Of a DNA stretch of 64,000 nt, positions 1 to 12,555 are shown piece after piece. The translations under genes and the position numbers were made by a program. Below the pieces are notes generated by a model. That model did not search any database. It worked only from the letters and a program-made list of their open reading frames with translations, and had not been told where the DNA came from. Origin of the DNA: Azadirachta indica (taxonomy: Eukaryota; Streptophyta; Magnoliopsida; Sapindales; Meliaceae); NCBI GenBank assembly GCA_022749755.1, contig CM040450.1, forward strand, positions 13,104,913 through 13,168,912, in the 5' to 3' direction. The first letter of the stretch is position 1, and each line of letters starts with the position of its first letter.

Positions 1-1394
1 ACATTTGGATTAATAAATATATACCCTTAATGTTTATAAAATTACAAATACTGTTGATGTTTAGTCAAATAGGTAGATGCTTGTTGATTTTTATTTTTCT
101 CAATAAATTTGTTGAGTTATTATTTTTCGTATACCTTTACTTTTTCAAAATAATAAAGTAAGATATATTTTTTTAATTATAACAATTTAGTTCCTATTTT
201 AATATTTTTCATAATATATTATACAAAAGACTAAATCACAATTCTTTTTTAATTTTTATTTCACTAAAATTTTTTTTAAAAAATACTATAATAAAAATTT
301 AAACAATAAATTAGGTCAAATCTATATAATAAAATATTTTTAATCCTCTCATTTTATTTTTTTAATAATAATTTGACCTTTAATTATAAAAAAATTTGAA
401 ACATCTTTTTAACATTTTATATTTCTATATAATATATTTATTCAAAAAGATTACATTAAATTCATTATATTTTCTTAAGAAAAATTCCAAAAATATAAAT
501 AAAAATATAAAAAAAACAAGAATTTGATGTCATTTGTTAATAGGATTAATAGTTAGATATATTCTGTTTTTTATTAAATGATGAAATTTAATTTTAATAA
601 AAAAATAGAAAAATAAGAAAATTTTGATTATTTTTATTTATAATGTATATAGCATGTATTTATTTTTTATGCTTTTTTATTTACATTTTCATATTTTTTA
701 AAAATATAATGAATTTAATATATATTTTAAATAAATATATTAGATACAAATATAAAATGTTAAAAAATTTTATTTAAATTTTTTTATAGTTAAATATCAA
801 ATTATTACTAAAAAAGTAAAAGAAGTGGGTTAGAAATATTTTAATATATAAATTGAATCTAACTCATTGTTTGAATTTTTTTAATCATAATATTTTTTAA
901 ATTTTATTTAAATAAATTAAAAGAAGTATTTAATTTTTAATATATTGTGAAAAATATTGAAATAAGAATTAAATTGTGATAATTAAAAAAATTTTATTGT
1001 AAAACATATTAAAATAGAGATTAAATTGTTATAATTAAATAACATAATATTATTTTTTTTTTTTATAAATACGTAAGAATACAAATAATAATAATATAAC
1101 ATATTAACATACGAAAATATAATGTATTTGTTTATTTTTCAAAACGTCAAGATATTTGTTTTTTCCTAAACATCAAGAGTATTCGCCTATTAATTTGAAG
1201 AGAGTATTTATCAATATTTCTTGTAATAATTATAATAAAAATAAATAAATAAACTATTTAAACTAATAAATTTTTTAATGAATTTTGTATGAGTATATGT
1301 CTATTAGTTTGAAGAAAGGCTTGCATGTTATCACTAAGCCCAAAATCTTTTGCGGCGAGTAGCCCACGTGTCTTTATATATATGCAAAACATTT
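1..1394. other. AT-rich intergenic DNA, no gene seen
   Basis: Very AT-rich sequence with short A and T runs. No exon-like open frame, splice pattern or repeat shared with the TPS cluster was recognised here. The conserved spacer C1 begins near 1395. Confidence 0.6.
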
Positions 1395-2740
1395 ATCGTA
1401 ATACGATCATTTAATAAAAATATCAATTTGCATTTTGTTTCTAATCCTTGCCATAATTACAATTATTAGTTGAATTTAAAAAATATATATAAGAGCAGGA
1501 CCAGCAGTCTTTTTTTTTTATACAAAATTTTATATTAATTATAAACTATTAGATATCGGCACATCTAATGGTTGATATTACATTTGACATATGTATTAAT
1601 TATGAATGTATTAATTATGTATTAATTAAATGATCAGATACAATATCAACCGTTGGATATGCTTATATCTAACAAATTACAATTGATGTAAAATTTTGTA
1701 TAAAATGAAGAGATTGTTAATCATGTCCCGTATATATATATGATAAAAATTTATTATATAAGCATTCAATTTGCTATGATATATACAATCATCTCTATGA
1801 GTTTAATTATACTTTCAACTGTTAAGTACCAATTAAAATTCATTATCAAAAGATAATAAAAACAATTCATCTTTTTCACAACTTATGTGCTTCTGATTAT
1901 CATGTTTATGACCCCCAAACCCTCGAATTAGCCCCTGCTTCTGTGTCTAATTAATCAAAAATAATGGATACAAAATTTATCAACAGTGTTTTTAATATTA
2001 AAAACCTTAATATAGTTCGCTACTACATCTAACAAATTTATCACATATATTTTTGATATTTTTCCTTATATATATATATATAATTATTAAAACCACCATT
2101 ATGCCACACTTTAGATACACAAATTGGCTACCAATCAAGTTTTTATAAAACTCAATTGGTTACTGTGAATCAATAATTATATGTATATAATACTCAACTT
2201 AGTTTGAAATTAAGTCAACAACATACAACTTAATTCATGAATTTGGACAGATTTCACAACGAACTACGAGTCTAGAGAAACAATTGATAGATTAAGGACT
2301 TGCCAACCTATTATACATGTTTTTTTCTTTTGGAAATTTTTCATACAAAATTAATTTTACTTTTTAAAAAAGAATTTAAAGTTTTTAATGCGTGATTTAA
2401 AAATTAATCTTTATAAGAATATGCTCCATTAATTACGATTTTAATTAATTAATTTTGAGTTGTCTATACTGACTAATAAAAAATAATGTTAGAGCCAGAC
2501 TATTTGCATTAGAGCATGGAAGGCATAAATAAGTGAGTAGGACAAAATTGAAAAAAGATTGTTGAGTTGTTGAGTTATCTCACTTTTGGTTGGTATAACT
2601 ACAACGTTGATTTGGTTATTTTTAAATCGAAGTATAAATTAATGTTCTGTCTATATCAGTTTTTGAAACTATATATATGTAAGAATTTTATCATAATGTA
2701 GTACAAATACGACATATTACATTTAAAAAAATCTAAGTGA
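1395..2740. repeat. Spacer C copy 1, upstream of TPS A1
   Basis: This stretch aligns with 7185-9075, and from about 1900 onward with parts of 11000-12080, 22740-23790 and 28190-29248. Shared landmarks are GACCCCCAAACCCTC near 1910, a run about cytosolic-sounding but non-coding text around 2100-2300, and the segment with TTGACTAATAAAA near 2470. The copy differs from copy 2 by carrying a small hairpin element at 1497-1730. No open frame of note; it is duplicated intergenic DNA. Confidence 0.75.
1497..1730. mobile_element. MITE-like hairpin element
   Basis: About 230 bp flanked by imperfect inverted repeats. The left arm at about 1520-1579 and the reverse complement of the right arm at about 1642-1700 both read from TACAAAATTTTA to GGTTGATATT with roughly four in five positions matching by eye. 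The arms extend more weakly to 1497 and 1730. The related spacer at 7225-7320 continues through this point with only an AT dinucleotide run, which serves as an empty site. No protein is encoded, so it would be a non-autonomous MITE. The superfamily is not assigned because the target duplication is obscured by TA repeats. Confidence 0.65.
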
Positions 2741-3146
2741 TGTATAAATTAAAAGCTGCCTCTTTTGGAAAAAAACTTTTATATAAAGTATAAGTACACC
2801 TCTTACCATTATTATAACTTTAAGTTAAAATATAGGTTAATATATGGGATTATCGAATATTATTCTACTCTTAATATATAAATAATTTGATAGTAAAACT
2901 TTCTTATAAAATTATTATATATTTATATGATTGATTCGATATCATATCAATTAATGTGCTAGATTTTCCCATTTTATAGTGGACAATTAATTGATAGAGT
3001 TTATACATTCTAACATAATAAGATAAAATGCTTCACACCTTTTGCGGATAACTACCAAATATATGCCGGGACTTTCCCACCGAAAGATTAAAAAATAAAA
3101 AAGGCTGACTGAAAATTATATATTTGTTTCTAGCTGCTTTTAGTAC

Positions 3147-3155
3147 TTTAAATAG
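3147..3155 (+). promoter_or_regulatory. TATA-like box of TPS A1
   Basis: TTTAAATAG lies about 110 bp before the A1 start codon, inside a 5' region strongly conserved with A4 (2930-3263 versus 19740-20049). The same motif sits at 19939-19947 in A4. Assigned by position and conservation only. Confidence 0.5.
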
Positions 3156-3263
3156 CTAGTTAGGGTAGAGCTAGCTCGTAACAAAGAACTCATCAGATAA
3201 AATTCACACGGTAAATGAAAGCTTAGAGAACTTGTGATTTTTCGCAAAGACGTCAAGATAGAT

Positions 3264-5939
3264 ATGTCTATGTCTCTGTCTACTCAAGGTTCAGCAGAGG
3301 TTGTTCCCAATTCTTCAGCTTCAGAAATTCGCCATTGTGCTGATTTCCATCCTAGTGTATGGGGAGACTATTTCCTAACTTGTCCTTCTGAGGTAATTAT
3401 TTATTAAGAAGAGCATATATACATATTGATCGATCATCATCACAAAAGTTGACTAGTAATATATATTTTTTCTTGCATATAGACAATATTTGATACTACA
3501 ACTGAGGAAGAATACAAAGCACTGAAAGAAGAGGTGAGGAGGAAGATAACAGCTACTGCTGTCGCTAAGCCTGTGGTCCTGAAAGTATTACTGCAATTAA
3601 TTGATACAATACAACGCTTAGGTGTTGCTTATCACTTTGGAAAAGAAATTGAAGATGTACTGGTTAAAATATTTCAAGCAAAGATTGATGATGATGATGA
3701 TGATGATGATCTCTACACTGTTTCTCTTTGCTTTCGACTACTTAGGCAGCAAGGAATTAATATTTCATGTGGTATGTACTTACTTTAATAAGCTTATTTT
3801 ACTTGCCTTGCATAATTATCAAATTAAGAATGTGTTTGAACTTCGTACCATGCTCTTACTTAAATTAATTTGAAAGAAAAATATATAGTTAAAATATTTA
3901 GTAGATACAAACAATTAATTTCAGGATATAACATATATTTATGTATTATATATTCACACTCCCAATTACGAAATTCACATCTAGCTATTATTCAATCCCA
4001 AAAGTTGTTGCTATTAATTGTTGATTGCTTGTAATTTTAAATATTATTGTGACATGCAGATGTGTTTAATAAATTCAAAGACGAAGAAGGTAAATATTTC
4101 TTCAAAGAATCATTGATCGAAAATGTTGAAGGCCTGTTAAGTTTGTACGAGGCTGCATATTTGGGAGTTCGTGGAGAAGAAATTCTAGACGAAGCACTTG
4201 CATTTACTACTACTCAACTTAAATCAATATCAATGGTAATTGATCACAATTGCCCTAATCTTGCTCAGCAAATAAATCATGCTCTTTATAGCCCTCTTCG
4301 GAAAGGAGTGCCAAGATTAGAGACAAGATATTTTTTGGATATTTATGCGAGAGATGATTTGCACGATCAAATTTTACTCAAGTTTGCAAAGTTAGATTTT
4401 AATTTCGTACAAACTCAACACAAGAAAGAATTAAGTGCCTTGACAAGGTAATTAAATTAGTAATTTTTATTAAACACACACACATATAAGTACATATGTT
4501 TATAATTAGAGTAATACTTTATATGTATAAATAAATAAATATTGTACTATTAATTTTTTACTTGAAATTGAAATTCAGGTGGTGGAAAGATTCAGATTTC
4601 ACTACAAAAGTGTCGTATGCAAGAGATAGATTAGTGGAGTCATATTTTTGGATATTGGAAATGTACAGTATTGATCCAAAATATGCCTTCGCTAGAATTA
4701 TGTTGACTAAAATATTTTTTATTACGTCTATTATCGACGACACGTTTGATGCCTATGCTACATTCGAAGAAATCCAGCTCTTCACAAAAGCTGTCAAAAG
4801 GTTACAATTAAATCAAGTAAATAGATTACTAGAAATTAATTATTCCATAATACTGATTATTATTATTATTTTTTTGGTTTTCAGATGGGATATTGATGCC
4901 ACAGACGTGCTTCCACAATACATGAAAATAATTTACAGGTCACTCTTAAATTTTTACAATGAAATTGGAAAAGAATTGGCCAAGGAAGGAAGATCACAAT
5001 GCATACACTATGCAATAGAGAAGGTATATATAGGCCATTAATTAATTAATTAATTGATTTCCAGCTGCATGCAAGTGCTGCTAGCATGTGATCATCATGT
5101 CACCAACTTATACATAATGTACGTTATTTAATATTAACAGTACTTCAAGAATAAGTTGAAGCCATATATTGATATCAATCAATCAAACATATATTGTCGA
5201 CTAATTAATTTTTGAATTGGATTATATGTTATATTGTGGATGATGATCAGACGCAAGAACTCATTGAGATGTACTTTGCACAAGCCAAGTGGTTCAATGA
5301 AGGTTATATTCCAACGTCAATGGAGGAATATACTTCTATTGCATTTAAAAGTATCGGTACTACAATGCTTATAGCAAATTGCTACCTGTTCATGGGTGAT
5401 TTAGCAACTGAGGATGCTTATAAATGGATTCTTGCAAACCCTAAGATTGTAACAGCAACATCTATTGCTGTTAGACTCATGGATGACATCGCTGGTCATG
5501 AGGTACGTCCATGCACATGCACTGTTATATAAATATAATAATTAACACCCATATATATATATATATATATTTATTTATACATATATGTATGTACATGATG
5601 ATGATGATGATGAGACATGCATGCATCCAGTTTGAGCAAAAGAGAGGACATATAGCCTCAGCAGTGGAATGCTACATGAAGCAGTATGGTGTATCCGAAG
5701 AAGAAGCAGTCAAAGTCTTGAAGCAAGAAGTTGCAAATGCGTGGAAAGATATGAACGAAGAATTTATTCTGATGAATAATAATAATCCAAGCTGGACTGT
5801 CCCATTTCCTCTGCTGGAATCAATTCTTAATTTCGTACGTACTTGCGATTTTATTTACAAAGACGGCGAGCGTTACACCCATCCTTATTTGATGAAAGAT
5901 CAAATTGCTTCTGTGCTCAGGGATCCTGTGATGCTGTAA
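3264..5939 (+). CDS. Sesquiterpene synthase, TPS-a, gene A1 (intact)
   Basis: Seven exons: 3264-3392, 3483-3771, 4060-4447, 4579-4800, 4885-5023, 5251-5502, 5631-5939. All introns are GT-AG and phases agree, giving 575 residues, the usual TPS-a length. The N-terminus has no transit peptide and carries the RHx8W variant of RRx8W ([11 protein letters not shown]), so a cytosolic enzyme acting on farnesyl diphosphate is expected. The C-terminal class I domain has RDR at 284-286, DDTFD (322-326) and the NSE motif DDIAGHEFE (467-475), which together bind the Mg2+-diphosphate. NSE position 5 is Gly, as in valencene-type synthases. Oddities: eight Asp codons in a GAT run in exon 2, one extra residue in IPTSMEEY, and YLFMGD where paralogs have FLGMGD. 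The ATG was chosen by alignment with A4. The product is unknown; sesquiterpene rather than monoterpene is inferred from family and N-terminus. Confidence 0.92.
3687..3710 (+). repeat. Coding GAT microsatellite (Asp8) in A1 exon 2
   Basis: Eight consecutive GAT codons encode Asp8 in the N-terminal domain loop before LYTVSL. The paralog A4 has Asp3-Tyr at this place and B6 has Asp-Ile-Asp3, so this is an in-frame expansion. Confidence 0.9.
5596..5613 (+). repeat. ATG microsatellite in A1 intron 6
   Basis: A short (ATG/GAT)n run just before the exon 7 acceptor. The same run occurs at the same intron position in the fusion pseudogene (about 10616-10634) and in A4 (about 22350-22387), with different lengths. 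Confidence 0.8.
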
Positions 5940-7184
5940 TGCTTGCTCGCTTTGGTTTAAAAACCTTAATTTAATTTCTGTATGCACGCATGGCTTTTAT
6001 TTGTTAATGTTATTTAATTGCTTTCTGTATTGAATAAATTGTACGCTATACCTGTTGGATTGAATAAATTAATTAATATTTTTATCATTACCAGAAATTT
6101 TGCGGTCATTAATACCAGGGTGTTGAGACTTGACAAAGCGTCAAGCCAAGTAAACAAAATACAATTTTTCCAATCTATATGTTACCAAAAGCTCCAAAAT
6201 CTTTTGAAGCAAGTAACACATGCGACATGCCCAAATGATCTTTCATTTCAGGGTCTACCCTGTAATTCTTTTCGTGCATATTTGATTGGGTTCAACTTAC
6301 CAAATTTCATGAAGAAAACGGCTCCAACCCCGACCAATTGAATTGACGCAGAATTGGCCAAAATCTTTCTTAATCCTTGTTTTGAGACTTGAAAGCCCCA
6401 TCGCCTATTCTCTCCTCTGCCTTAAAATGCTTAGAAAATTTTGGGTTATAACATACGTCTTAAATGAAAATTAGTAAGAATAAAAGAATATGTAGTTATA
6501 CAAATTTCAACGATAGAGAAACTATTAATAAGTTCAAGGATTGGGTATTTTACATGTAGAAGGTTAAAGATTTGAAAGTTTTAATATAAAACTTGATTTT
6601 TTGTTTAGAAAAAATTTAAAGTTTTTAATGTGTGATTTAATAAAACTCAACACAAAACTTATACTTAATCGTTATAATAGTGCTGTCCACCTGTTACAGT
6701 ATAATTAACTAATTTTTAATTTGGTTATCCAATATTAACTAATAAAAAATAAATGATATTAGAGCAAAACCGTTTTTATTGGAACGTGTAAACTAATTAA
6801 TAAGGGGAATCAAACAAAATTAGAAAAAGATTGTTCAGTTTTTGATTTGATATTTTCAAAACGAAAGCATACATACATGCCCTAATTTTTTTATGTATGT
6901 TTAAGTACTTGATTATATATGTTGTTCAGTTGTTGTACAGTATGATATATTATACACTTATCAATATCTTCTAACGTTTATTACTCATATTATCCGTTTT
7001 TGTGTTTAGTTTCTGTTTTGTAACATTAATTTTTTAAAAATTATTAAACAAATGATAACACATTTTATGTTTGTGTCTTCACATTTCAAGAGGAGACAAC
7101 AAAGCCAGTGATTCTTTAGCTATATATATGTAGAGAGAGAAGTTATATTTTATTAAAAAAAAACTTCAAGTACAGTCTCAGTAG
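5940..7184. other. 3' flank of A1, no further gene
   Basis: Begins with the A1 3' UTR, with AATAAA near 6033. Then it is AT-rich DNA; 6640-6960 contains another diverged copy of the cluster's dispersed repeat (TTGGTTATCCAATATTGACT... to the TATGATATATTATAC region). Small open frames here show no TPS similarity. Confidence 0.5.
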
Positions 7185-7271
7185 AACCATGTAATAAAAA
7201 TATCAGTTTTAAAATTTTATTTCTATTGTTATCATAATCGATGCAATTATTGGTTAATTTCAAAATGAATC

Positions 7272-7304
<33 letters not shown>

Positions 7305-7830
7305 CTTATTGTACGAACATTCGACTGTTCTGATATACTATCATTTCTACAAGATTTGCTTGTACTTTCTACTTATAACTACCAATAAAAATTTTATTAT
7401 CAAAAGATAATAAAAACATTTCATTTGCTTCACAACTTATTGTTGTTGATTATCATGATGTTTATGACCCCCAAACCCTCAAATTAGCCCCTGCTTCTGT
7501 GTCTAATTAACAAAAGTGAAAGAGTTGGCACATAATTTTATCAACAGTGTTTTTAATATTAAAAAACCTCAATTTAATTCACTACTACTTCATCTAACAA
7601 ATTTATAACATGTATTTTTGATATTTTTCCTTATTTATAAAATTAAAATCACAATTATTGCACTTTAGATACACAAGTTGGCTACCAATCAAGTTTTTAT
7701 GAAACTCTGTTACTGTAATATATATATATATATATATATATCGTTCAACAGGGTTATTTATAAATAGCTTTTCTTTTATTTGTTTCGTGGATTTAATTTG
7801 TAATTTGTAATTTGCTTCGTTCAACAGGTT

Positions 7831-7863
<33 letters not shown>

Positions 7864-9130
7864 CTAATGAACTTAATTTTAAAGGTCAATAACTTACAAC
7901 TAAATTCATGAATTTGGAAAAATTTCACCACAAACTACAGCTATCGACAAAGAATTGATAAGTTAAATAATTTATTAGCTATTATACATGTTTGAAATTT
8001 GTTTGATGTTTTCAATGCTGGTTAGCTACAAAAACTGTTTTAGGGATATTTTCTTCCAAAATTTCTAAATTTTATCGGAGCTTACAGGGCCACTGCAGAC
8101 CCACTGTTTACAAACAATAATCAAGCAATCGAAACAAAGGCAGAGCCAACAGAAAAGTAGTGATTGCAAAGGAATATGAAAACAATAAAAAGTTTTAATC
8201 TCTGGATCAAGAAGAAGAAGTAGAAAAGTGTAAGAAAAGTCTACAAATTTTGCGTTTCATTATTGACTCTGTGATACTAATAACAAGGCCTCTAGTAGTG
8301 GGTGGTAGGTGTCATTCGTCTTAATTGAACCAAAGGGACAAGACAAAGCAGACAAAGACTTGAGTGCTGGAAGGTAGGCCCGCCGATTTAAGCCCTCAAG
8401 TAAAACGTGGTAACATTAATCATAATTTGTTTCTTAAAATTTATTTGTTTGTTCTGTAATTTAATCAACAAATTTTTCAGTAATTTTACATTTTTATTTG
8501 AATTACTCTTGAGTAAACATTTGTTAAGATAAAATTTTTATAGTTTTATTCCAGAAATAAGATCATTCACAAACGGAACTCACTCAACCTAACAATTAAA
8601 ACCACGATTGATTGCTTTGAAATTTATTTCAATTTTGTATAGTTGTAAACTTGGCAATTGAATGCTTTCAAATTTATTTCAATTTGTTGTACCCCACCAA
8701 TTATGGCATTCCTTTCAGCCTTTTCTTGGTGCAGGATTTACCCCACCACCAATTATTCTTCATTAATTATCATGCTAAATAATTAATTTGGAGTTGTTTG
8801 ATATTGAATAATAAAAAATAATGTTAGAGTTAAAAACTCTTCCTATTGGAGTATGGAACGCTAATTTTATGAATAGGACAAAACAAGAAGAAGATAAATC
8901 AATTATTGTTAAATTGTCCCACTTTTAGTAGAAGCACAATGTTGATTTGATCAATATTTTTCAAACCAAAACATAAATCAATATCACGTCTATATGAATT
9001 TTTGAAAGTATATGTGTATGAATTTTATTAGATTATTGTACAAGTATGATATATTATCTTTACTTTCTTGGTATAGTCAATACATTCAGCTTTATATATG
9101 TTGGATGTATAATAGTTGTATTCAATCGTT
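7185..9130. repeat. Spacer C copy 2
   Basis: Aligned with C1 from the ATCAGTTTTAAAATTTTAT region onward and with C3-C5 from the GACCCCCAAACCCTC landmark near 7467. AT dinucleotide runs occur at about 7270-7300, 7720-7741 and 7830-7862. Relative to C3 it carries about 730 bp of extra sequence (roughly 8030-8760) of unknown origin. The end (9060-9120) is the TTCTTGGTATAGTCAATA block that stands upstream of B-type genes. Confidence 0.7.
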
Positions 9131-10968
9131 ACAAACATATAAATATATCTAAATATAGTTAAATTTTTAGGTTAAATAGTAACTTAATATGACGTTGTAT
9201 TCAATTGTCACAAACACTAATAATTAAGCATGTATTATTTAAATCCATGTACGTGTAAAGTGGGTCTGCTCCATCTATTTTACTACACGCATCTATGTAT
9301 GTGTTTTATATTTAAATCTAAGTGATAACTCTATAATGAATAGAGAGAAAAATGTAAGGGGATTTTAAAACTTTCTTTCTTTCTTTTTTTTTTTTTTATT
9401 GTGAAAGAGAAAATTAGACATATTATTTATTATTTGAAGTCTTGACCTAATAAAATTTAAACCTTTAGTTCAAATATTAACATTAATCATTGTAAAGTAA
9501 TAAACCAAACTTTGTTGTAGAACAATAATTAGCTAGAGTTAGATTTGAAAGAATAAATTTGAAGACAAAAAATACATATGGGGTCATAAAAAATTGTTTA
9601 ATCTTGACAAATAATATATATTTATAAATGGATGATACATTTGATAGCTTACGGTATCTTTAAAGAGCTCTGACTCTTTATAAAAGCTGTTAAAAGGTTA
9701 TAAGAAATTATCAACCATTCATTCATATACAAAAACATATACATATATAGCTTCAATTATAACTACTAATTTTATATTAGTTTAAGTTTTTGGTTACATG
9801 GTGCAAGTAATAATTTGCATATATCATATATTTTTTTAATTTGGTTTTCAGATGGGACAATGGTGCAGTAGATATACTTCCAAAATATATAAAAATAATT
9901 TACAAGACACTTCTGAATATTTACAATGATATTGATGAAGAACTGACGAAGCAAGGAAAATCACAATGCACACCTTATGCAAAAAAAAAAAAAAAGGGTA
10001 TACCTAGGCCTTTATATATTTTCCAACCGCATGCAAGCCCTGCAGCTAGCTTCATATATACATGCATGGTTTTATACATATATAAATGACCATGATCCTC
10101 TGTATAATATCATTCACTTTATAAATGGTTTTTATTCAATAGCACTTTGTGCATGAACTTAAAGTTGTCGATTAATCAAACGGTATTATTCAGTATAAGT
10201 AAAACGTGAACAACATCGTTTGCTAGATCATTAGTAATAACATATATATTAAATGATTCTATCCAATATTAATTTTTTCTCGATACATAATGATCAGATG
10301 CAAGAACTAATTGAGATGTACTTTGCACAAGCCAAGTGGTTAAAGGAAGGTTATATTTCCAACAATGGAGGAATATATGTCTATTGCATTCGCAAGTATT
10401 TCTACTCCAATGGTTTAACAAATTCCTTCCTTGGCATGGGCGATTTTGTAACTGAGGTTGTTTTTAAATGGGCTTCTACAAATCCTAAGATAATAACAGC
10501 TGCAGCAATTTCTAATAGACTCATGGATGACATCGTAGGTCATAAGGTACGCCCATGCCAATCCACTGTTACACTACCATATCTACGTATATTTGTATAT
10601 ATATGTATACACAACATGATGATGATGATGATGATACAATACATGCATGCATGCAGTATGAGCAAAAGAGAGGACATATAGCCTCAGCAGTGGAATGCTA
10701 CATGAAGCAGTATGGTATGTCTGAAGAAGAAGAAGCAGTAAAAGTGTTGAAGCAAGAAGTTGCAAATGCTTGGAAAGACATCAACGAAGAATTTATTGTG
10801 ATGAATAATAATAATCCAAGCTGGACTGTCCCATTTCCTTTGCTTGAATCAATTCTTAATCTTGTACGTGCTTGTGATTTTGTTTAGAAAGACGATGAGT
10901 GTTACACGAATAATTATTTGATGAAAGATCAAGTTGCTTCGCTGCTTAAGGATCCTGTGATACTATAA
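9131..10968 (+). pseudogene. TPS-a fusion pseudogene: B-type intron 1 joined to A-type exons 4-7
   Basis: 9131-9629 matches the long first intron of B genes (compare 12721-13150 and 36530-37080), but no exon 1 precedes it. Near 9630 it jumps into the DDTFD part of an A-type exon 4 (to 9696), followed by A-type intron 4, exon 5 (9852-9997), exon 6 (10298-10546) and exon 7 (10657-10968). Exons 1-3 and most of 4 are absent. Further lesions: a TAA and a TGA in the exon 4 remnant, an A run grown from 8 to 15 at the exon 5 end (frameshift), an extra T then a lost base in exon 6 (local frame shift), one added Glu codon in exon 7, and a TAC-to-TAG stop at 10885-10887. The ancestral gene was a sesquiterpene synthase; no function is expected now. 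Confidence 0.85.
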
Positions 10969-10979
10969 TAATTATGCTC

Positions 10980-12110
10980 GCTCGCTTTCATTTAATCTTT
11001 AATTTAATTTATAAAGATTCTGTGATCCTGTGATCTTGTCATAATTAGAAATGAACAAATGTTCTTTTTTATATGTATAATTTGTTCAAACTGATTATTT
11101 ATAAATAATTTTTCTTTTATTTGTTTCTTGGATTGAATTTGTAATTTAAAACGCGTACGTATTTACTCGAAAATGATGTACGATTGTATGGGTATGGCCC
11201 CCAAACCTTCAAATTAGCCCGTACGAGCTTCTGTGTCTACTTAATATATCAAAACGATTAGGTAGACAACTTTATCAACAACGTTTTCAATGTTAAACAA
11301 ACTTAATATAATTCATTGCTATCGTTATCTAACAATATTATAACAAATATTTTAAATATTTTTTCCTTAGTCATATAATAATCATCAACAATTCTTGCAC
11401 AATTTAGACACACAAAAAATGGCTGCCAATCAAGTTGCTATAAAACTCAATTAGTTATCGTAAATTGGTAATTATATATATCGGTGATGAACTTAATTTT
11501 GAAAGTCAATAATTTACAACTAAATTCATAATGAATTTGGACAAATTTCACCACAAACTACAACTACCGAGAAAGAATTGATAGGTTAAACAATTAATTA
11601 GCTATTATACAAGTCTATAGAAAGCTACATATTTGAAATTTATCCAATATTGATTACGATACAAAACTTAATACAAAAGCACGATTCGAAACAAACTTGA
11701 TACAAAATTTTAATTTTAATTTTCATAATAGTACTTTTCATTAATTACATATTAATTAATTAATTTTGAGTTGTATGATATTGACTAATAAACATAATGT
11801 CAAAGCTAAGACTCCTCATACTGGAGTATGGAAGGCTATTTTTGTGAGCGAGTAGGACAAAACTAGAAAAGGATTGTTCAATTGTTGAGTTGTTCCACTT
11901 TCGGTATAAGTACAATGTTGACTTGATCAATATTTTTTAAACCAAAGTATAAATTAATGTCATGTATGTCTGAATTTTTGAAAGTATATGTGTAAGAATT
12001 TTATTAGATTATTGAATAAATGTGATGTATTATCTTTAATTTCTTGGTATAGTCAATAAATCCTACTTTGTACATGTTCAATGTATAATAGCTATATGTT
12101 TTTTAAAAAG
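10980..12110. repeat. Spacer C copy 3 and B-type upstream region
   Basis: Follows an A-type 3' end and leads to a B-type gene, as C4 and C5 do. It is nearly collinear with 22740-23790 and 28190-29248, including the GCTCGCTCGCTTTCATTT start and the TTCTTGGTATAGTCAATAAA end. At 12040-12055 it supplies an uninterrupted version of the site where a CACTA element sits in C5. Confidence 0.8.
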
Positions 12111-12555
12111 AAAACTTAGGTAGAGTTGAATAAACCCTCTTATCATTATCATACTGAAATTATAACTTAATTTTAAATTGAATGCATTTGTGGTAAAAAT
12201 TTACTGAATAAGAGTATATGCAATCATATCCATTTATTCTACTTTTCACTTACAACTAGCAATAAATTTGATTATGAAAAAAAAAATTTTAAAATTTGTT
12301 GAAAAACGAGACAATCAAGTCATATAAAATCCTATCTCTTGAAACTTATTGTAAATAGGTAAGAGGTCGTAAGAGATAATCAAATAAAAGCTAGAGAAAC
12401 TGGGAGGAAAAAGGTAATAAGCTCCTTTCATTCTTCTCTCCACTGGAATTATGTTTATTCATCATTTATCATTGTATATTAGTTTCTATACTGGTGTATA
12501 TCTTGTTCTAACAAAGAACTTTATAATGTGCAGAATAGCCAAATAAAATTATAAA

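Noticed and set aside
9131..10968. The fusion locus as a functional short TPS
   Set aside because: It lacks exons 1-3, has stops in the exon 4 remnant and in exon 7, and a frameshift in exon 5.
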